In this document: in pieces, positions 44,020 to 56,657 of the stretch | Position numbering within the stretch: position 1 is the stretch's first letter | Layout: each line of letters opens with the position of its first letter | DNA from: Bombyx mori | Lineage: Eukaryota > Arthropoda > Insecta > Lepidoptera > Bombycidae | Reading direction: 5' to 3' | Length of the DNA: 64,000 nucleotides | Assembly: GCF_030269925.1 (NCBI RefSeq) | Contig: NC_085109.1 | Span: forward strand, 1,550,001-1,614,000 | The notes under the pieces: model-generated | Told to the model about the DNA's origin: nothing | Databases searched by the model: none | The model's input: only the letters and a program-made list of their open reading frames with translations | Program-made: the position numbers and the translations under genes

Positions 44020-44869
44020 TTGGAAATTGTTGTCATTACCTTTCCATTAAATCGCTAAAATCGGAAGCTTATTATGAGTGATAATAAAATGACACATTGG
44101 CAAAATTGGTTGTTTAGAAAGACTTTTGACACTATTATACCGGACGTAAAAATCTGCTTTCTCAGTGTGACAAGGCAAGTTACAATTATCATAACATCCA
44201 ACACAAATAGCATATGCCGTATAATTCAAACAGAACAAAGATCACCCATGGCTGTGTAATCTCGGCCTCCACGTGTATCATCATACTAAACAATATTTCA
44301 TTAGTTACGATACTATGTAGTTCCGTCACAGTGTGTTTGCATGTGATAAGCGCGGGGGTCAACACATTGCGATTAGGAAACATACTGTAAGCCGATCCCG
44401 ATGGATTATCAGTTAGGAAATTTTTATTCACGATAGTTTATCTTTGTTTTTAGTACGTTTCAGCTAGAAAATCGTGTATTGTACTGATCAAAAAGAAATA
44501 GTTGTAAGGAACATTGGGTACTTTTAGCTCATTTGTCCTGATTAGTTGTGGGCGCATGGCTTACGCTACGAGCAATTTTTTTTATTATTATTATTATTTA
44601 TTGTGTATCTTTTCTTTTTTAGCTTGTAATATGTACCGTGTGCCTAATAAATAAATAAATATATTGATAATAAAATTATTTATTGCCTTTCAGATTAAAT
44701 AAAAAAAAAGAAAAAAAAGGCTCAGCCAATTCTGTTCAAGTCGATAAATCGAACAGCGATTGATTTTCAGTCTCCCCAATTTACCACCAATATGCATATT
44801 TATTATACAACTGAGCCATATATCTCAAGTTGATGGCGGTAGACACGTTTTGATGTCACTCAACACCAG
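44020..44869. other. No gene recognised
   Basis: AT-rich DNA with an ATT microsatellite at about 44582-44603; short frames without motifs. Confidence 0.45.
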
Positions 44870-45052
44870 GTAGACAGCTCCCTGAGTTTCTCGCCGGATC
44901 GTCTCAGTCGCAGATCCGATCCAGTGGTAGATTCAGCGAAGCACGGCTCTTGTTAGGGCCAGTGTTAGCAACACTCCCGGTTTGAGCCCCGTGAGCTCAC
45001 CTGCTAGCTCGGTGAATCTAGAATAACCCTAGAATAGGTAGAAAAAAAACAA
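44870..45052 (+). mobile_element. LINE 3'UTR tail, diverged
   Basis: CCCTGAGTTTCTCGCCGGAT, GATCCAGTGGTAG, TTTGAGCCCCGTGAGCTCAC and a poly-A end identify the family. It seems to interrupt an old Bm1, traces of which lie on both sides (about 44815-44870 and 45055-45160). Confidence 0.7.
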
Positions 45053-45559
45053 CTCGTGCGGAATCCGGATACGTCCCGTCACCAGTAATTACGTAAATTT
45101 ATAATATCCGTAATTGCTATTGCTTCATTGTCCAAGTCATTTGTGCACGTGTGATAGTTTCTTTTTTTTTAACATTGCTGCCAGCCGCTTCTACTGAACT
45201 TCAAGAATTATACAAATACATACTCAGAAAATGTTCGAAATTATCCAACGAACCTTAATGGTATTTTTAATAGAGATAAACGCATTGCGACTAAAATTAG
45301 GTTAGGTATGACGAATTAATTACTATAAAGCTTTATAATTTTTTTAATACAAAATTCAGGCGAACTTATTAAAACGTTTATTTGTCCGTTATCGTCTTTT
45401 TCTGAGAAAAATGATAATAATTATTCTATCTTCGTTTAATCAATTGAAGAGTTCAAAAGTGTTTACTTTTAAGATTACAAGCGAACTAATTGCCTTCTTT
45501 AATTTCACTTCTTACCCGTAAAATACACAATACTATTTACTTCATTGTGTACTGTTTTC

Positions 45560-45840
45560 TATTTATTTTTTATTGCTTAGTTGGGTGGACGACCCAACCG
45601 TCCCCGCCCGCCCACCTGGTGTTAAGTGGTTACTGGAGCCCATAGACATCTACTATGCAAATGCGCCACCCACCTTGAGACATATGTTCTAAGGTGTCAG
45701 TATAGTTACAACGGCTGTCCCACCCTTCAAACCGAAACGCATTACTGCTTCACGGCAGACATAGGCGGGGTGGTGGTACCTACCCGTGGGGACTAGCAAG
45801 AGGTCCTACCACCAGTAAAGAGATCCTACCACCAGTAAAG
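45560..45840 (-). mobile_element. Bm1 SINE with terminal 20-bp duplication
   Basis: T-rich start, Bm1 body, then CCTACCACCAGTAAAGAG followed at once by a second CCTACCACCAGTAAAG. There is also a local GC-rich change near the poly-T (CGACCCAACCGTCCCCGCCC). Confidence 0.85.
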
Positions 45841-47404
45841 ATTTGATGTTAGGACATGCGATGAGGTCGCACAGTGCAGTATCAGCTTCCTACTTTGTTG
45901 AGTGGGGGGTATCGCGTCCATGTATTGTGAAAGCGTTGAACCAACAAAAGCTTTTCAGCGCTTTTCTACTAGAGCCTATCGGCCGAGCGGCCGATTACCG
46001 CGCCGTCTCAATGTGAAATTTGAAATCAAAGGGGCCTAATGCCTACAAAACTGCTTGATATAAGGTCGGTGACCGTAACAATACTGGTGCTAGGACGTCT
46101 CGTGAAGCCGCCCGAGTAGGTACCCCCACTCTGTCTTCGCACTGTGATGGTAATTTCACAGAAAGATAATTAGACTCGGATAAAGCCCTATGGGTCTACA
46201 TTAATAAATATGACAGTGCGTTCATTGGTTCGATAATTCGTTTATGGAAAATTCTAATGTTTTTCATTATCATTGCATTACATATTTAGGCCAGATGGAA
46301 CCGCGGGCGTCTATGGAAAGTAAAAAAAATAATACACATACATATATGGTTTACATAGTAAAATGTTAAATGACAATTTATATTAACGATCTGAGTGGAA
46401 TCTCTCTCCCAATCGTGGAGCCGTGTGGTCGGGAACGCTGCGTTTAGATAATGATGGGGTAACATCAGCCCAGGGCCGACCGCGTGCCGGTAGCCACTAC
46501 AAATTATACCCCTGCTATTATATATGACGGAACTAAAACGACTTTACAAAAACCACAAGGTCGCCTAAAAATATTGAACAGGCTTTTAATAATTATTATG
46601 ATAATTCCATATCTTTCTTTATCCATCCATATCAATCCTTTCAATATCCATATCCTTTTAATGAGAATTTTTATATTTAGAATACGTATTTAGAAATAGA
46701 TGCGAAATAATAACATAGAAAACATTAAGGACGCTTCTTACTACATTTCAGAATTATATTTACATAAAACATCGTTCAGGGTAAATGATCAAATTTTTTG
46801 TTACGCCTCAAAAGATTATTACCTAGGGCGTGCCTAATCAATCGTGACCGGTGAGATCGAGGTAAATTAAACGACACTTTTCGGTGTACAAAACACGCAC
46901 GTTATAAATCGGTTCGTACCGGACTCAAAACGAAAAAAAAAAAAAAAAAAAAAACAACACGATCCCAAAAAGAGTTAAGCGTTCGGGAGATCGTCGGATA
47001 CAGATTACCGAGTGCAGGTGTTAAATGAAAATAATAAAATTCAACGCGCACCGCCTGTAAAAAGAAGAATCGAGGCGGCCGAGCGGCGCCGGACCCGCAA
47101 GCCGCGTCCTTTGAGCTCACACAAAAACGACGTGTACCATCGAGTTAACCACGATTCGCGCACACCTACGGTATAAGCCATTCAGAGTCAATCCTCGGCA
47201 ATTCACTCACGAGTCGGCGTCTATTTTAATACCTTATATGTGCGGTCGTAACTTGCGCACGGGACGCAAACGCCCGCGGCCCTGAGGAAACGGAATATAT
47301 TGTTATTACAATATATTCTGGAAATGTTTACATAAAATGCATCGATAAAGAAACTGCATAGCTGAATGTGCACTATAATTGTTGTTAAAAGGGAACTAGC
47401 ATTG
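45841..47404. other. No gene recognised; minor SINE trace
   Basis: A very degraded Bm1-like trace may lie at about 46083-46150 (TAGGACGTCTCGTGAAGCCG). There is a 22-A run at 46931-46953. No coding signals. Confidence 0.4.
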
Positions 47405-47805
47405 GGTTGGGTCATTGGATCATTGGGTCTGTGGAGGGACTTCGGTTCCCTCTGTATTTTGTACCGTATGTTCCATGGGGAGTGCTCTGACGAATTGTTT
47501 GAGATGATTCCCTCATCTTCTTTTTATCATCGTACCTCCCGCCATCGGATCAGAGTTCATCGACAGTGCTTTTACAGAGGTATTTTTTGCCACGTACCAT
47601 CCAGCTATGGAAAGAGCTCCCCTCCACGGTGTATCCCGAGCGCTATGACATGTCCTTCTTCAAACGAGGCTTGTGGAGAGTATTAAGCGGTAGGCAGCGG
47701 CTTGGCTCTGCCCCTGGCATTGCTGAAGACCATGGGCGACGGTAACCACTCACCATCAGGTGGGATGTATGCTCGTCTGCCTACACGAGCAATAAAGAAA
47801 AATAA
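47405..47805 (+). mobile_element. CR1-like LINE 3' end
   Basis: The + strand encodes the C-terminal RT tail LGLWRDFGSLCILYRMFHGE, then a frame-shifted ELPSTVYPERYDM... / SSFKRGLWR region up to the stop near 47683. A 3'UTR of ~110 bp ends in GAGCAATAAAGAAAAATAATAATAA. It is disrupted by frameshifts, so inactive. The 3'UTR end closely resembles the end of Bm1 (see findings). Confidence 0.75.
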
Positions 47806-48369
47806 TAATAACAGTATGGCATAGCAGAACGCCCTCAAACGAAAAGAGATGTCGGGCATCGTAATACGCGTCAAACCTGTCTCACCAAGACTACATAAGG
47901 ATCACCGTCGCTCTGTCCCGAGTCAAAACAATTAATAAGAACAGAGAACTGCAGTCCAGGAGGTGGACTCCTGAAATTGCTACACGGTAGTACGAACACG
48001 ATATCGGTGTAATAGCAAACCGTACATACTCATAGTGTTTAACGGAGTCTTGTTACCCAAGCCGATATTACACATTTCTGAGAATAAATTGAAAACTATA
48101 AGTTAATGCGAAAATAATTTTAAATTCGTCAAGTACCTACATAGAAACCGTAACGACAAAAAAACCCGACATACAAATGCAACTAGCGGGACTAAACAAG
48201 TTGTACAAATGTATTTTTATCTATTGTAATGGCTACTTATGGTTTTTTTCAATTCACTAAGTCATTAAATAGTGACAAGCTTCAACCCTCTATTACCAAC
48301 AACCCAGTTTCATCTGTTCACATACATACTCGTGTATGGACCATATTAATTCTCACTCTTCTTTACCCA
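47806..48369. other. No gene recognised
   Basis: AT-rich sequence; nothing interpretable. Confidence 0.45.
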
Positions 48370-48676
48370 CTGGTTTAGTGGTAGGACCTCTTGTGAGTCC
48401 GCACGGGTAAGTACCACCGCCCCGCCTTTTTCTGCCTTGACGTAGTAATGCGTTTCGGTTTGAAGGGTGGGGCAGCCGTTGTGACTATACTGAGAGACCT
48501 TAGAATTATATCTCAAGCGGTTTGAAGGGTGGGGCAGCCGTTGTGACTATACTGAGAGACCTTAGAATTATATCTCAAGGTGTGTGGCGCGTCTACGTTG
48601 TAGATGTCTATGGGCTCCAGTAACCACTTAACACCACGTGGGCTGTGAGCTCGCCAACACATCTAAGCAATAAAAA
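48370..48676 (+). mobile_element. Bm1 SINE with internal 62-bp tandem duplication
   Basis: A 5'-truncated copy in which 48456-48517 is repeated exactly at 48518-48579 (each starts CGGTTTGAAGGGTGGGGCAG and ends TATATCTCAAG). The two units look identical, so the duplication is recent or homogenised. Confidence 0.9.
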
Positions 48677-49117
48677 ATAAAACTATCCTATTACATATGC
48701 ACAAACACGAAGTAAATAAATACCAAATCACATTTAAAGCATTGGAGAACTGCATTATTTTCCAAATCATTTAGTACATGCACGCATAGAGTTACAAAAA
48801 TATAAGCACAATGCTATTTTCTAAAAGAAAATATTTCATTATAAGTAGCTTATCGTTTAATCTTTATGAATCCGACGAGTTCTAAAATAATCATCGAATA
48901 TATGGAGGTATCAGTGAATGTTTGTAGAGTAGAAGCCGCGTTTAATTAGTTGGTGGTACGAGCAGGACGAATAAATAACAGGATTATCGGAACATCTCAA
49001 ATGTGAAGCATGTGCTCTTGAAACCTTGCACGCTTTAAGGAATTTGTATTTGTTTACTTATATTAAGGTAGTAGGAGATAATCTAGAGAATTATTTATAT
49101 CACTTACTCATTACATG
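48677..49117. other. No gene recognised
   Basis: AT-rich sequence. Confidence 0.45.
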
Positions 49118-49213
49118 TAGGGCGTCTTGTAAGCTACTACAACCCTGCCTATTTCGGTTTGAAACTTGTTATCCGGTTTACTATATAACTGAAACTCAGA
49201 CCTCATTTCTCAA
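49118..49213 (+). mobile_element. Degraded Bm1 fragment
   Basis: 'GTAGGGCGTCTTGTAAG', 'ccctgcctatttcggtttga' and 'ctgaaactcagacctcatt' keep the Bm1 order. Strongly decayed. Confidence 0.45.
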
Positions 49214-49576
49214 AAAAAAAAAAAAACGCAGGGAAGAGAGAAGTGGCCGCCCCGAAGAAAGAAGGGGAGAAGAACGAAGACAGGATGAAGAGAACAGAAG
49301 ACAAAAGAAAGAAGAAGAAAGAAGAGTCAGTCCCACCCACAAAATCAAGCCTGCTACTCTCAAATCTGCACCTCATCACCCCTGCCTCAATAGGCAAGGA
49401 GATCCAGTCCGGGCAGAAGGGTTTCCCCGAGGCCCGCTCCGCGTCCCCACAAGAGGACGCGGCGTACCGCACGTCATTTCTCAATATGAGTGGCGGCATT
49501 CACGTTGCAATATCCATAGGCTCCCACCACGTACTTCGTCCGTCTCGCTCACCCGCTTACGCAATTTTTTTTCCCT
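49214..49576 (+). other. GC-rich, purine-rich stretch, probably a repeat-derived coding remnant
   Basis: A strongly purine-biased segment (49214-49330) is followed by a GC-rich stretch. One frame (from 49243) gives a Lys/Glu-rich N-terminus, then ASIGKEIQSGQKGFPEARSA and SPQEDAAYRTSFLNMSGGIH. I recall near-identical predicted proteins in Bombyx, which suggests a dispersed repeat. A longer overlapping frame (49026-49820) runs into a LINE tail and is not a real gene. Function unknown. Confidence 0.4.
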
Positions 49577-49735
49577 ACCCAATCTAGTAACCTGGAGGGG
49601 TTATAGTAGATTAATCGAGCCAGTAGGAGAGCTCACGGAGCTTCCTGGCGAATTTGCTAACACTAACCCTAGTAAGAGCAATGCTTCACAGAATCTACCA
49701 TCGGAATGGAAACGCAACCCACTTGAAAATTTGAA
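49577..49735 (-). mobile_element. LINE 3'UTR tail, diverged
   Basis: Reverse-orientation tail: 'TACCCAATCTAGTAACCTGG', 'GAGCTCACGGAGCTTCCTGG', 'AGCAATGCTTCACAGAATCT', 'CGCAACCCACTTGAAAAT'. The hairpin arms have decayed. Confidence 0.6.
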
Positions 49736-51480
49736 AACTTGGCAGTACAATATTTGTTTTGCTTTTGGCCGAATTGCATCGCTGCATCGCTTCATCTGGG
49801 ATCAGAATTCACGAAGATAATTAAATTTTAACGGCAATACATCAAAAACCTTCTACTTGGGATTATTATAATTAGGTATATACAGATAATGAGGTAAGCG
49901 GGTTCTTCCAAAAGTTCCATTATGCCGCAATGCATACATACAATCAACGTTTGAAGAACTATATGACCAATAAAACATTTACACCAACAATTTATAACCC
50001 AATAATGTAATACGCATAAACAGTATTAAGAGAAGGCGTAACATTAACTATAATTGATGGGATGCAACAACTATAGGTCTGCCTCATTACACATAATATA
50101 CAATCAAAGTGGACCAACTGTAAATGTACACAGGGCGACATGATAAAAGACCGTGTAATGAACACATTAATGAGCGTACTGAAGGTACTTAAGGAGTTGA
50201 ATTTATAACTGGATACGATTTCATTGCAAGAGTTAAAATTAACTCATTTAAAAGAGTCGGGACAGAATCGTTGCCTTAAGATAACATTTTCGATTTATTG
50301 AAGTAGGCGAGGTGATAATTTTACAAGTACATTTATTGGACAGATTATCTTTACGTTAATTCTCTGTTTAATTGAAAGCGTAAGTCACTGTTGATCGTGA
50401 TGATTGATGAAAATGATGGTTGCATCATAATGCCCAAGCATGCTAATCGAATCTCACGCTTACATTGAGTCGTATACAGATTGCTCACTCACACAACTAA
50501 GTTGAATAGTTGGTCTCCGGGGCGCCAGCAATTCTAACAAAAAGCCATTTTTTTATATTTGTGTCAATTAAAATATGCACCTAAGATACCAATGCATCTC
50601 TCTCTGCCAGCGCAGAGGTAATTTTACAATTACCTTCTTGACGAAGTCAGGAGTTAGGGAACCAAGTCTCTTTCAAAAAAACCTTTTAATTTAGAATTTT
50701 TTGCTAGTCATACATAAATTACGTTTCAATTGGCCAGTATATACGGCAACCACATACATACGTAGGTAGCCCTTATAATATTTTTGTAGCTTTCCTATTC
50801 CAGGTTCGATCCAGTCCTATATATTAGGGCAAAGTGATAAAATTATCGCACCTATGCAAAATTTAAAAGTACATAAATGAGAAAGTCACGGTTTTGCTAA
50901 AATTACGTTGAAAAAACCCGTAACAAAGATATATAAATACACGAAAACGGGATACTCATACATATACTGAACGCATTGGTGCGTGCCCAACTACGATTTC
51001 AAGCACCATACAGCTTCATCCAATATCGCTCCATTACAAAGTCTTTAACTACAGAATTGTTACAGAAATGTTACATTATATCGCAAACATTCGTGTTGTT
51101 ATTACGAATGACCGATTTTAGAATTGTTAGGGTAAACGGCCCCTTTGTAAATAGTTATGTGCACCATAACAATACGTTCTTGGTATTTTGTGTGGAGTTC
51201 GCCGACACGTAAACAAACCGACCCGACCCGACCAGAAATACTACGCGAGTTCGTGACGTAGGTACGCACGTTGATTAAAATGGAAATGTCTCCGAGGCCC
51301 TTTAGTTAATTTCCTGATATTTAAATTTAAAAACAACTATATAGTTTTACATTATGAGCTAGATAACGACTGGCCCCAGCTTTTGCCTAGGTTAATGGTT
51401 AAATGAAAATACATTATCGTAATTTTTATGGCCACTTTTAACTATAAATGGAAAGCCTTAATATTGAATTCCATGTTGTT
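49736..51480. other. No gene recognised
   Basis: AT-rich sequence with short frames only. Confidence 0.45.
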
Positions 51481-51725
51481 GTTTTTATTGCTTAGATGGG
51501 TGAACGAGCTCACAGCCCACCTGGTCTTAAGTGGTTATTAGAGCCCATAGACATCTACGACGTAAATGCGCCACCCACCTTGAGATATAAGTTCTAAGGT
51601 CTCAAGTATAGTTACAACCGCTGCCCTACCCTTCAAACCGAAACGCATTACTGCTTCACGGCAGAAATAGGCAGGGTGGTGGTACCTACCCGGGCGGACT
51701 CACAAGAGGTCCTACCACCAGTAAT
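51481..51725 (-). mobile_element. Bm1 SINE, 5'-truncated
   Basis: GTTTTTATTGCTTAGATGGG start, complete body, CCTACCACCAGTAA end. Near consensus. Confidence 0.9.
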
Positions 51726-52254
51726 CACGTTTCTTCGTTTAAAAGTAACGAGCATTCGAAATAAACCTTTAACCCTTGATTCTCTCATCTCATCTCTAAG
51801 GGGTAATATTTTTTAATAAGTCTACATTTATTTTTAAACAGAAGCGAGTATATGGTATTATGTGCATATTGAATCGAAATGTGGATATCATTACTGTGTA
51901 TCGTGGAGCAGAAGTTTAAAGATGCTTGATAACATAAAGCTTCTTTTTTCAAATTGGCTTAATCCGGCTAAAAACCTAAGAGAGGCAAATAACGTTATTG
52001 AGTTAAGACATAGTTTTAATTTGTCACAATAACAATATGAATATTAAATTAAAAAACACGGTTGTCCGGTCAAATAAAAATATATAGCCAGTTTCCCTCG
52101 GGGTGAGGTAAGGGTCCTAATGATATACTGATAAGTCTGTTCAAGAATTTAAAAGTTAGGGTGAAATATAGAAACGCATTTTGTTTTGTGTGACCTAGAA
52201 CAGGTAAGACAAAAGTTAAGGATCATGGACAGCAGCATTCCCTGAGTATCATAT
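51726..52254. other. No gene recognised
   Basis: AT-rich sequence. Confidence 0.45.
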
Positions 52255-52390
52255 CGTAAGCCCACACGGGTAGGTACCACCATCCTGTTTATATTTACAG
52301 GCAGCAGTCACGATGCAACGTCTACGGACTCCAGTAGCCTCTTTACACCATTTAGATCGTGGGCTCTTTCATCTATATACGCAATAAAAA
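52255..52390 (+). mobile_element. Degraded Bm1 with internal loss
   Basis: CACACGGGTAGGTACCACCA, then a shortened middle, then GGACTCCAGTAGCC and ACGCAATAAAAAAAC. Confidence 0.6.
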
Positions 52391-53483
52391 AACTCATATA
52401 CATGATCCCCTGATAACATAATTTTTTGAAAACATCATCACCATTGAGAGCGACTGGTGCAAAACGTGGTCAAAACTGTCTGCATCCATGTACGGTTGCT
52501 TTGGCAAGAGTAAAGAGTAAACTGCCCTTTACTAATGAAACAAGTTGATTGCAATTTTAACTCCGTATATTCACCAGCGTCTGCCGTGTCGGGTGGGCTA
52601 TGTACGACTGACCAAATGCATGCGATGCACAAAACTGCATACGCTGCTAAACTGTGTCCCTACAATCCATATTAAAAGTTCAGTTTACAGGCACAAAAGT
52701 AAAAAAGATAAAAATTAAAAACCGTTTTTATGTATATGAGTGCATAGCATTACGTTTTCGAAACGAAGAGAGGAGAGAATCGATTTTGTACGTGACCACA
52801 TTACGGTCACTTTCCGATCCGACGCGGTGTAAGGACATTAAATTTTACAATGTTTTACCGAGACGGTCTCACAGAATTGCCTGTACACCTTTTTCACTGA
52901 CACGCGAAAGGGCCACAGAAGATGGTCATAATTTCTCGTTGCCTAATCTAAAATTATTTGTGGTGGAACAATCCTCGCCGGAATGCGACCACTGATTCGT
53001 GCCTTCGGTACCAAAAGCAGAGCAGGCCTGGACGAGTTGGCAACCGCCATGTTTAATTCTGCGATTTGTAGAGTTCTACTCTATGAAAGCTTCAGCCTCT
53101 CGTCTTGGAAATTGGTTATCGCATTATGATTTTGCCTACACTCCGGCAATCGCGATGCACAGTGAATTCGTATGCTAATAAAATAAAATTCATTTTAGAT
53201 TGGGAACTATACAAACAAGTACTGTTCCATACATGAAAGGTTTAACTTTCAAGCATGCCTTTGAAGTTCAACAGTTATAATTATTCTAGTCCTTAGAAAT
53301 TCTACAAAACGTTCAAGTCGTTCTTATTTTTCTAGAATATTTCATCTGCATTAAGCAAACCGACATGAATACAGTCAAGAAGATAAGGTAAGAAAGAGAG
53401 TTTGAGCAAGAGTAATTGTAGTCCGATGTACAAATTGCTAAAGTCGTTTGGGAGACTTAGAAGAATAGACGATCATTGTTTTT
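52391..53483. other. No gene recognised
   Basis: A 113-codon open frame (52654-52995) has basic and Arg-rich composition but no family resemblance that I can see. Confidence 0.4.
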
Positions 53484-53495
53484 TGGGTTTTTCCT

Positions 53496-53705
53496 TTGTT
53501 TTTTGGGCAGTCATACGAAATGTCCGCGTCTAAGGGGCGCGTGGGGTATGTGGAACTTGACAGTCTGCAGATGTTGGGAGCAGACGGCGGGCCCAAGGAT
53601 GTTGTAGGGGCCTACCCACCAAACGACTACCCTTGCACTCTCTCACACGTTGTCCGATCTCCGAAGAACTCGGGCAGAATAAGGACAAGAATAACTCCTG
53701 CAATT
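53496..53705 (+). other. GC-rich open frame, unrecognised, possible repeat remnant
   Basis: The frame reads MSASKGRVGYVELDSLQMLG, then GGPKDVVGAYPPNDYPC. Base composition differs from the AT-rich surroundings, and it abuts a Bm1 at 53707. It could be a fragment of a mobile-element polyprotein; I cannot identify it. Confidence 0.25.
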
Positions 53706-53706
53706 T

Positions 53707-53945
53707 ACTGGTGGTAGGACCTCTTGTGAATCCGCGCAGGTAGGTACCACCACCCTGCCTATTTCTGCAGTAATGCGTTACGGTTTGAAGGGTGGGGCAG
53801 CCGTTGTAACTATACTTGAGACCTTAGAACTTATATCTCAAGGTGGGTATTTACGCATTTACGTTGTAGATGTCTATGGGCTCCAGTAACCACTTAAGAC
53901 CAGGTGGGCTGTGAGGTCGTCCACCCATCTAAGCAATAAATAAAT
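53707..53945 (+). mobile_element. Bm1 SINE, 5'-truncated
   Basis: ACTGGTGGTAGGACC start; the 'gccgtga' part of the middle is deleted; ends AAGCAATAAATAAATAAAAA. Confidence 0.9.
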
Positions 53946-54267
53946 AAAAATAAGATTAATCAACGGCAAGTCAAAATCGATTAACAGGCTACGAGTTTTT
54001 ACACAATCTGAATAGTTTTATCATCATTACACGAAGATCCATCGCGAACGTTACAAGCGATTGTAACGAGCGTCGTGCACGAACGATCATAAGGTATAAA
54101 ATAATACAATGGACGTTCGAAGCTACAATGGGCGCATTAAGTTTGAAGGGCATTGGATCAGCCCTATTGTCGCGAGGTGTCGGCCGACGGAGCGCGTAGT
54201 GAAAAAAAAATAAAGAAACGCACTAAGGTAAGAACTGTAGGGCTGCCGAAGTATCGTTTATTATTTT

Positions 54268-54494
54268 ACTAGCGACCCGCCATCACTTCGCTTCGGGAAC
54301 TGTAATTTATTATTGATTTCTCCACTATTTAATGGATGTTATTTATACATATAAACCTTCCTCTTCAATCACTCTATCTATTAAAAAAAAAACCGCACCA
54401 AAATCCGTTGCGTAGTTTTAATGATTTAAGCATACATAGGGACAGACAGATATAGGGATAGAGAAAACGAATTTGTTTTATACTATGTAGTGAT
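54268..54494 (+). mobile_element. Short retroposon (CTAGCGACCCGCC type)
   Basis: More complete copy of the family at 43387-43560: same start, CAAAATCCGTTGCGTAGTTT block, ACAGACAGATATAGGGATAG and TTTTATACTATGTAGTGAT end. Confidence 0.65.
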
Positions 54495-56361
54495 TATAGG
54501 CATAAACGGGCAGATCATCTGCTCGTAAAGTGCAATACTTAATAAAGTGTAAAGTAATTGCACTCCACATACTTCACTGCTCCTCTTCATTTAAAAATGC
54601 ATTAGTATACGATTACTCTTCCCTTATAAATTTTGTAAAGATCTACTTATCGTAAAAGAGATGGAGACAAAACAATGATGAACAAAACAAATAAAATTCA
54701 AATTCAAACGATATAAAAACGTTACATATGATAAGAGGAAATATTAAAATATTCGTTAATTTTATTATAATATTTTTAGAATGACCAGATTCGATGTGAT
54801 CTTTGACATAGCATCCTATAAATTCTGTATGAATCACTCATTAAAAAGAGCTTTTTTATTTTATAACTATGCATAATAAAATACCCATATTTTAGTAATA
54901 TAAATGCGAATGTGAGTTTTGTTTGTTTGTTTGTTACGCTTTGATGACACCATCGGTTTAATTAATTTTGTGTAAACATTGTTCTTATTCAGGAAACCTC
55001 CAGTTCAGTAAATCTATCATTAACTGGATTATTTGGAGAATCAAAACTAAATCGTATAGTCATTTCATTTTAGTCTATAACTAAACACTCCAATCTGCTA
55101 TTCAACATTTGGTAGTAATGTAGTGAAATAAGTTTTGACGAAGCACTGTCTGGGTTACGCGGTTACCATGGACACAACTTTAGAGACATGAGGTCTTTAA
55201 GTCTTAATTATTAATCAATTATCGTAAAATTCAAACTAGAACAAGAGTGTTTCGTAGGAGATTTAGGCAATAAGACAACCGATCCGCATGAGGTCATCAC
55301 TAATTAGTGAGGTCTGCTAAGATAGCATTGGATCGTAGGGTGGCCTGTGGCTCCAATAGACGATGGCTACCATTTTGTTAACATCGCCAATTCAAGACGC
55401 ACGGGCGACCCGTAATGGATACATTTATGTAATCATCAGTAATTTATATCTTTATTAATATTTAGTAATATCTAACCACCAAAATTTCTTCCGTAGATTT
55501 CTATTATTAATTAAGACAATATAATATCAAATTAAAGTTGATTAAACAATAAAAATATGAATTCAACAGGCATAAATAACTACGAAGAATAATTACTAAT
55601 AAACGACATCCGACTTGCGTGTTTAACTTCAATATCTCACAAAAAAATATATAATTAATAACTAACGTAAATGAAAGAGTAAGAGCTGTAATCTTGTGAG
55701 CAATTACGATGACAAGCAGTGCCGGAACAACAGATACGATCGAAGACTATGAAGATGTCTATATCTAGGCATCAGATCTTTTATCTAATTTTCAATATCC
55801 AAGACCCATGTAATATAAAAGACGTCTTTGCTTTGAAATTTTACGAATACGGAACTCGAGATTTTAGGTAGTTGTAATGTGAAACTAAAGCTCATGTTGA
55901 AAAGTCACCTAGTTAGTTTCTGGAGGTCTCATATGGCATCAATTGCTTCTTGGAAAATTTACAACTGACCCGAACTGTATTGGCATTACACATACCTACT
56001 TGAAAGCTCTCGTATTTGTTTTTATATCACAGTTTTATCGTCTAAGCTTGCTAAAACAAGCTTAACGACAATCGTCGGGCTATTGAATTGAAGACACAGC
56101 CATTGTCGCCACATCTCCTGTAAGCAGCAAAACTTTTTCTTACCTAATTTTAGCCTAACTTCGTATACCTCATTACTGGGTAACGTGGTTGCCCCTGATT
56201 ACATTATCTCCTTAGGGTATTTACGTCACCTATAGGGAGCCTCGGCGTCAACTAAATATTTTATACGTTTCTTTTCCTGACTTCCCAAAAAAATTTGAAT
56301 GAGCCTTCTGTTCTCACAGAAGAGTGTGAAGAGGGTAGTAATACTTATCAATCGACTGTGC
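54495..56361. other. No gene recognised
   Basis: AT-rich DNA. A GTTT microsatellite at 54919-54934 may be the end of an old minus-strand retroposon. No coding signal. Confidence 0.4.
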
Positions 56362-56607
56362 TTACAATTCTCGCTAGATCTTCTCCGTGGGTCAGGATTC
56401 CAATCCGGTGGTAGATTCTGCTAAGCACTGCTTTTACTAGGGCCATTCTTATTCTTCTTTACCCCCCTCGACCGGGTATCCGTAAATGGATTCCCCAGCG
56501 TTTCTTAGCACATTCTTGCAGGATCAGCTTATCTACCGGTCACAGCGTAGCTGGAATAGTCCTTTAGCCTACCGCTACTATTAGCGAATAGATATGGAAA
56601 AAAACTT
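56362..56607 (+). mobile_element. LINE 3'UTR tail, degraded
   Basis: 'CTCGCTAGATCTTCTCCGTG', 'AATCCGGTGGTAGATTCTGC' and a final 'TAGCTGGAATAGTCCTTTAG' before an A run identify the family. About 90 bp in the middle are replaced by unrelated sequence. Confidence 0.6.
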
Positions 56608-56657
56608 ACAATTTCTAACGTATTTTATTACAATAAGCGTTTAACATTTATAGTATA

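Noticed and set aside
49026..49820. 264-codon open frame on the + strand
   Set aside because: It runs through a degraded Bm1, a purine-rich stretch and an antisense LINE tail; the pieces have separate origins.
52654..52995. 113-codon + frame
   Set aside because: Basic composition but no family resemblance; not supported as a gene.
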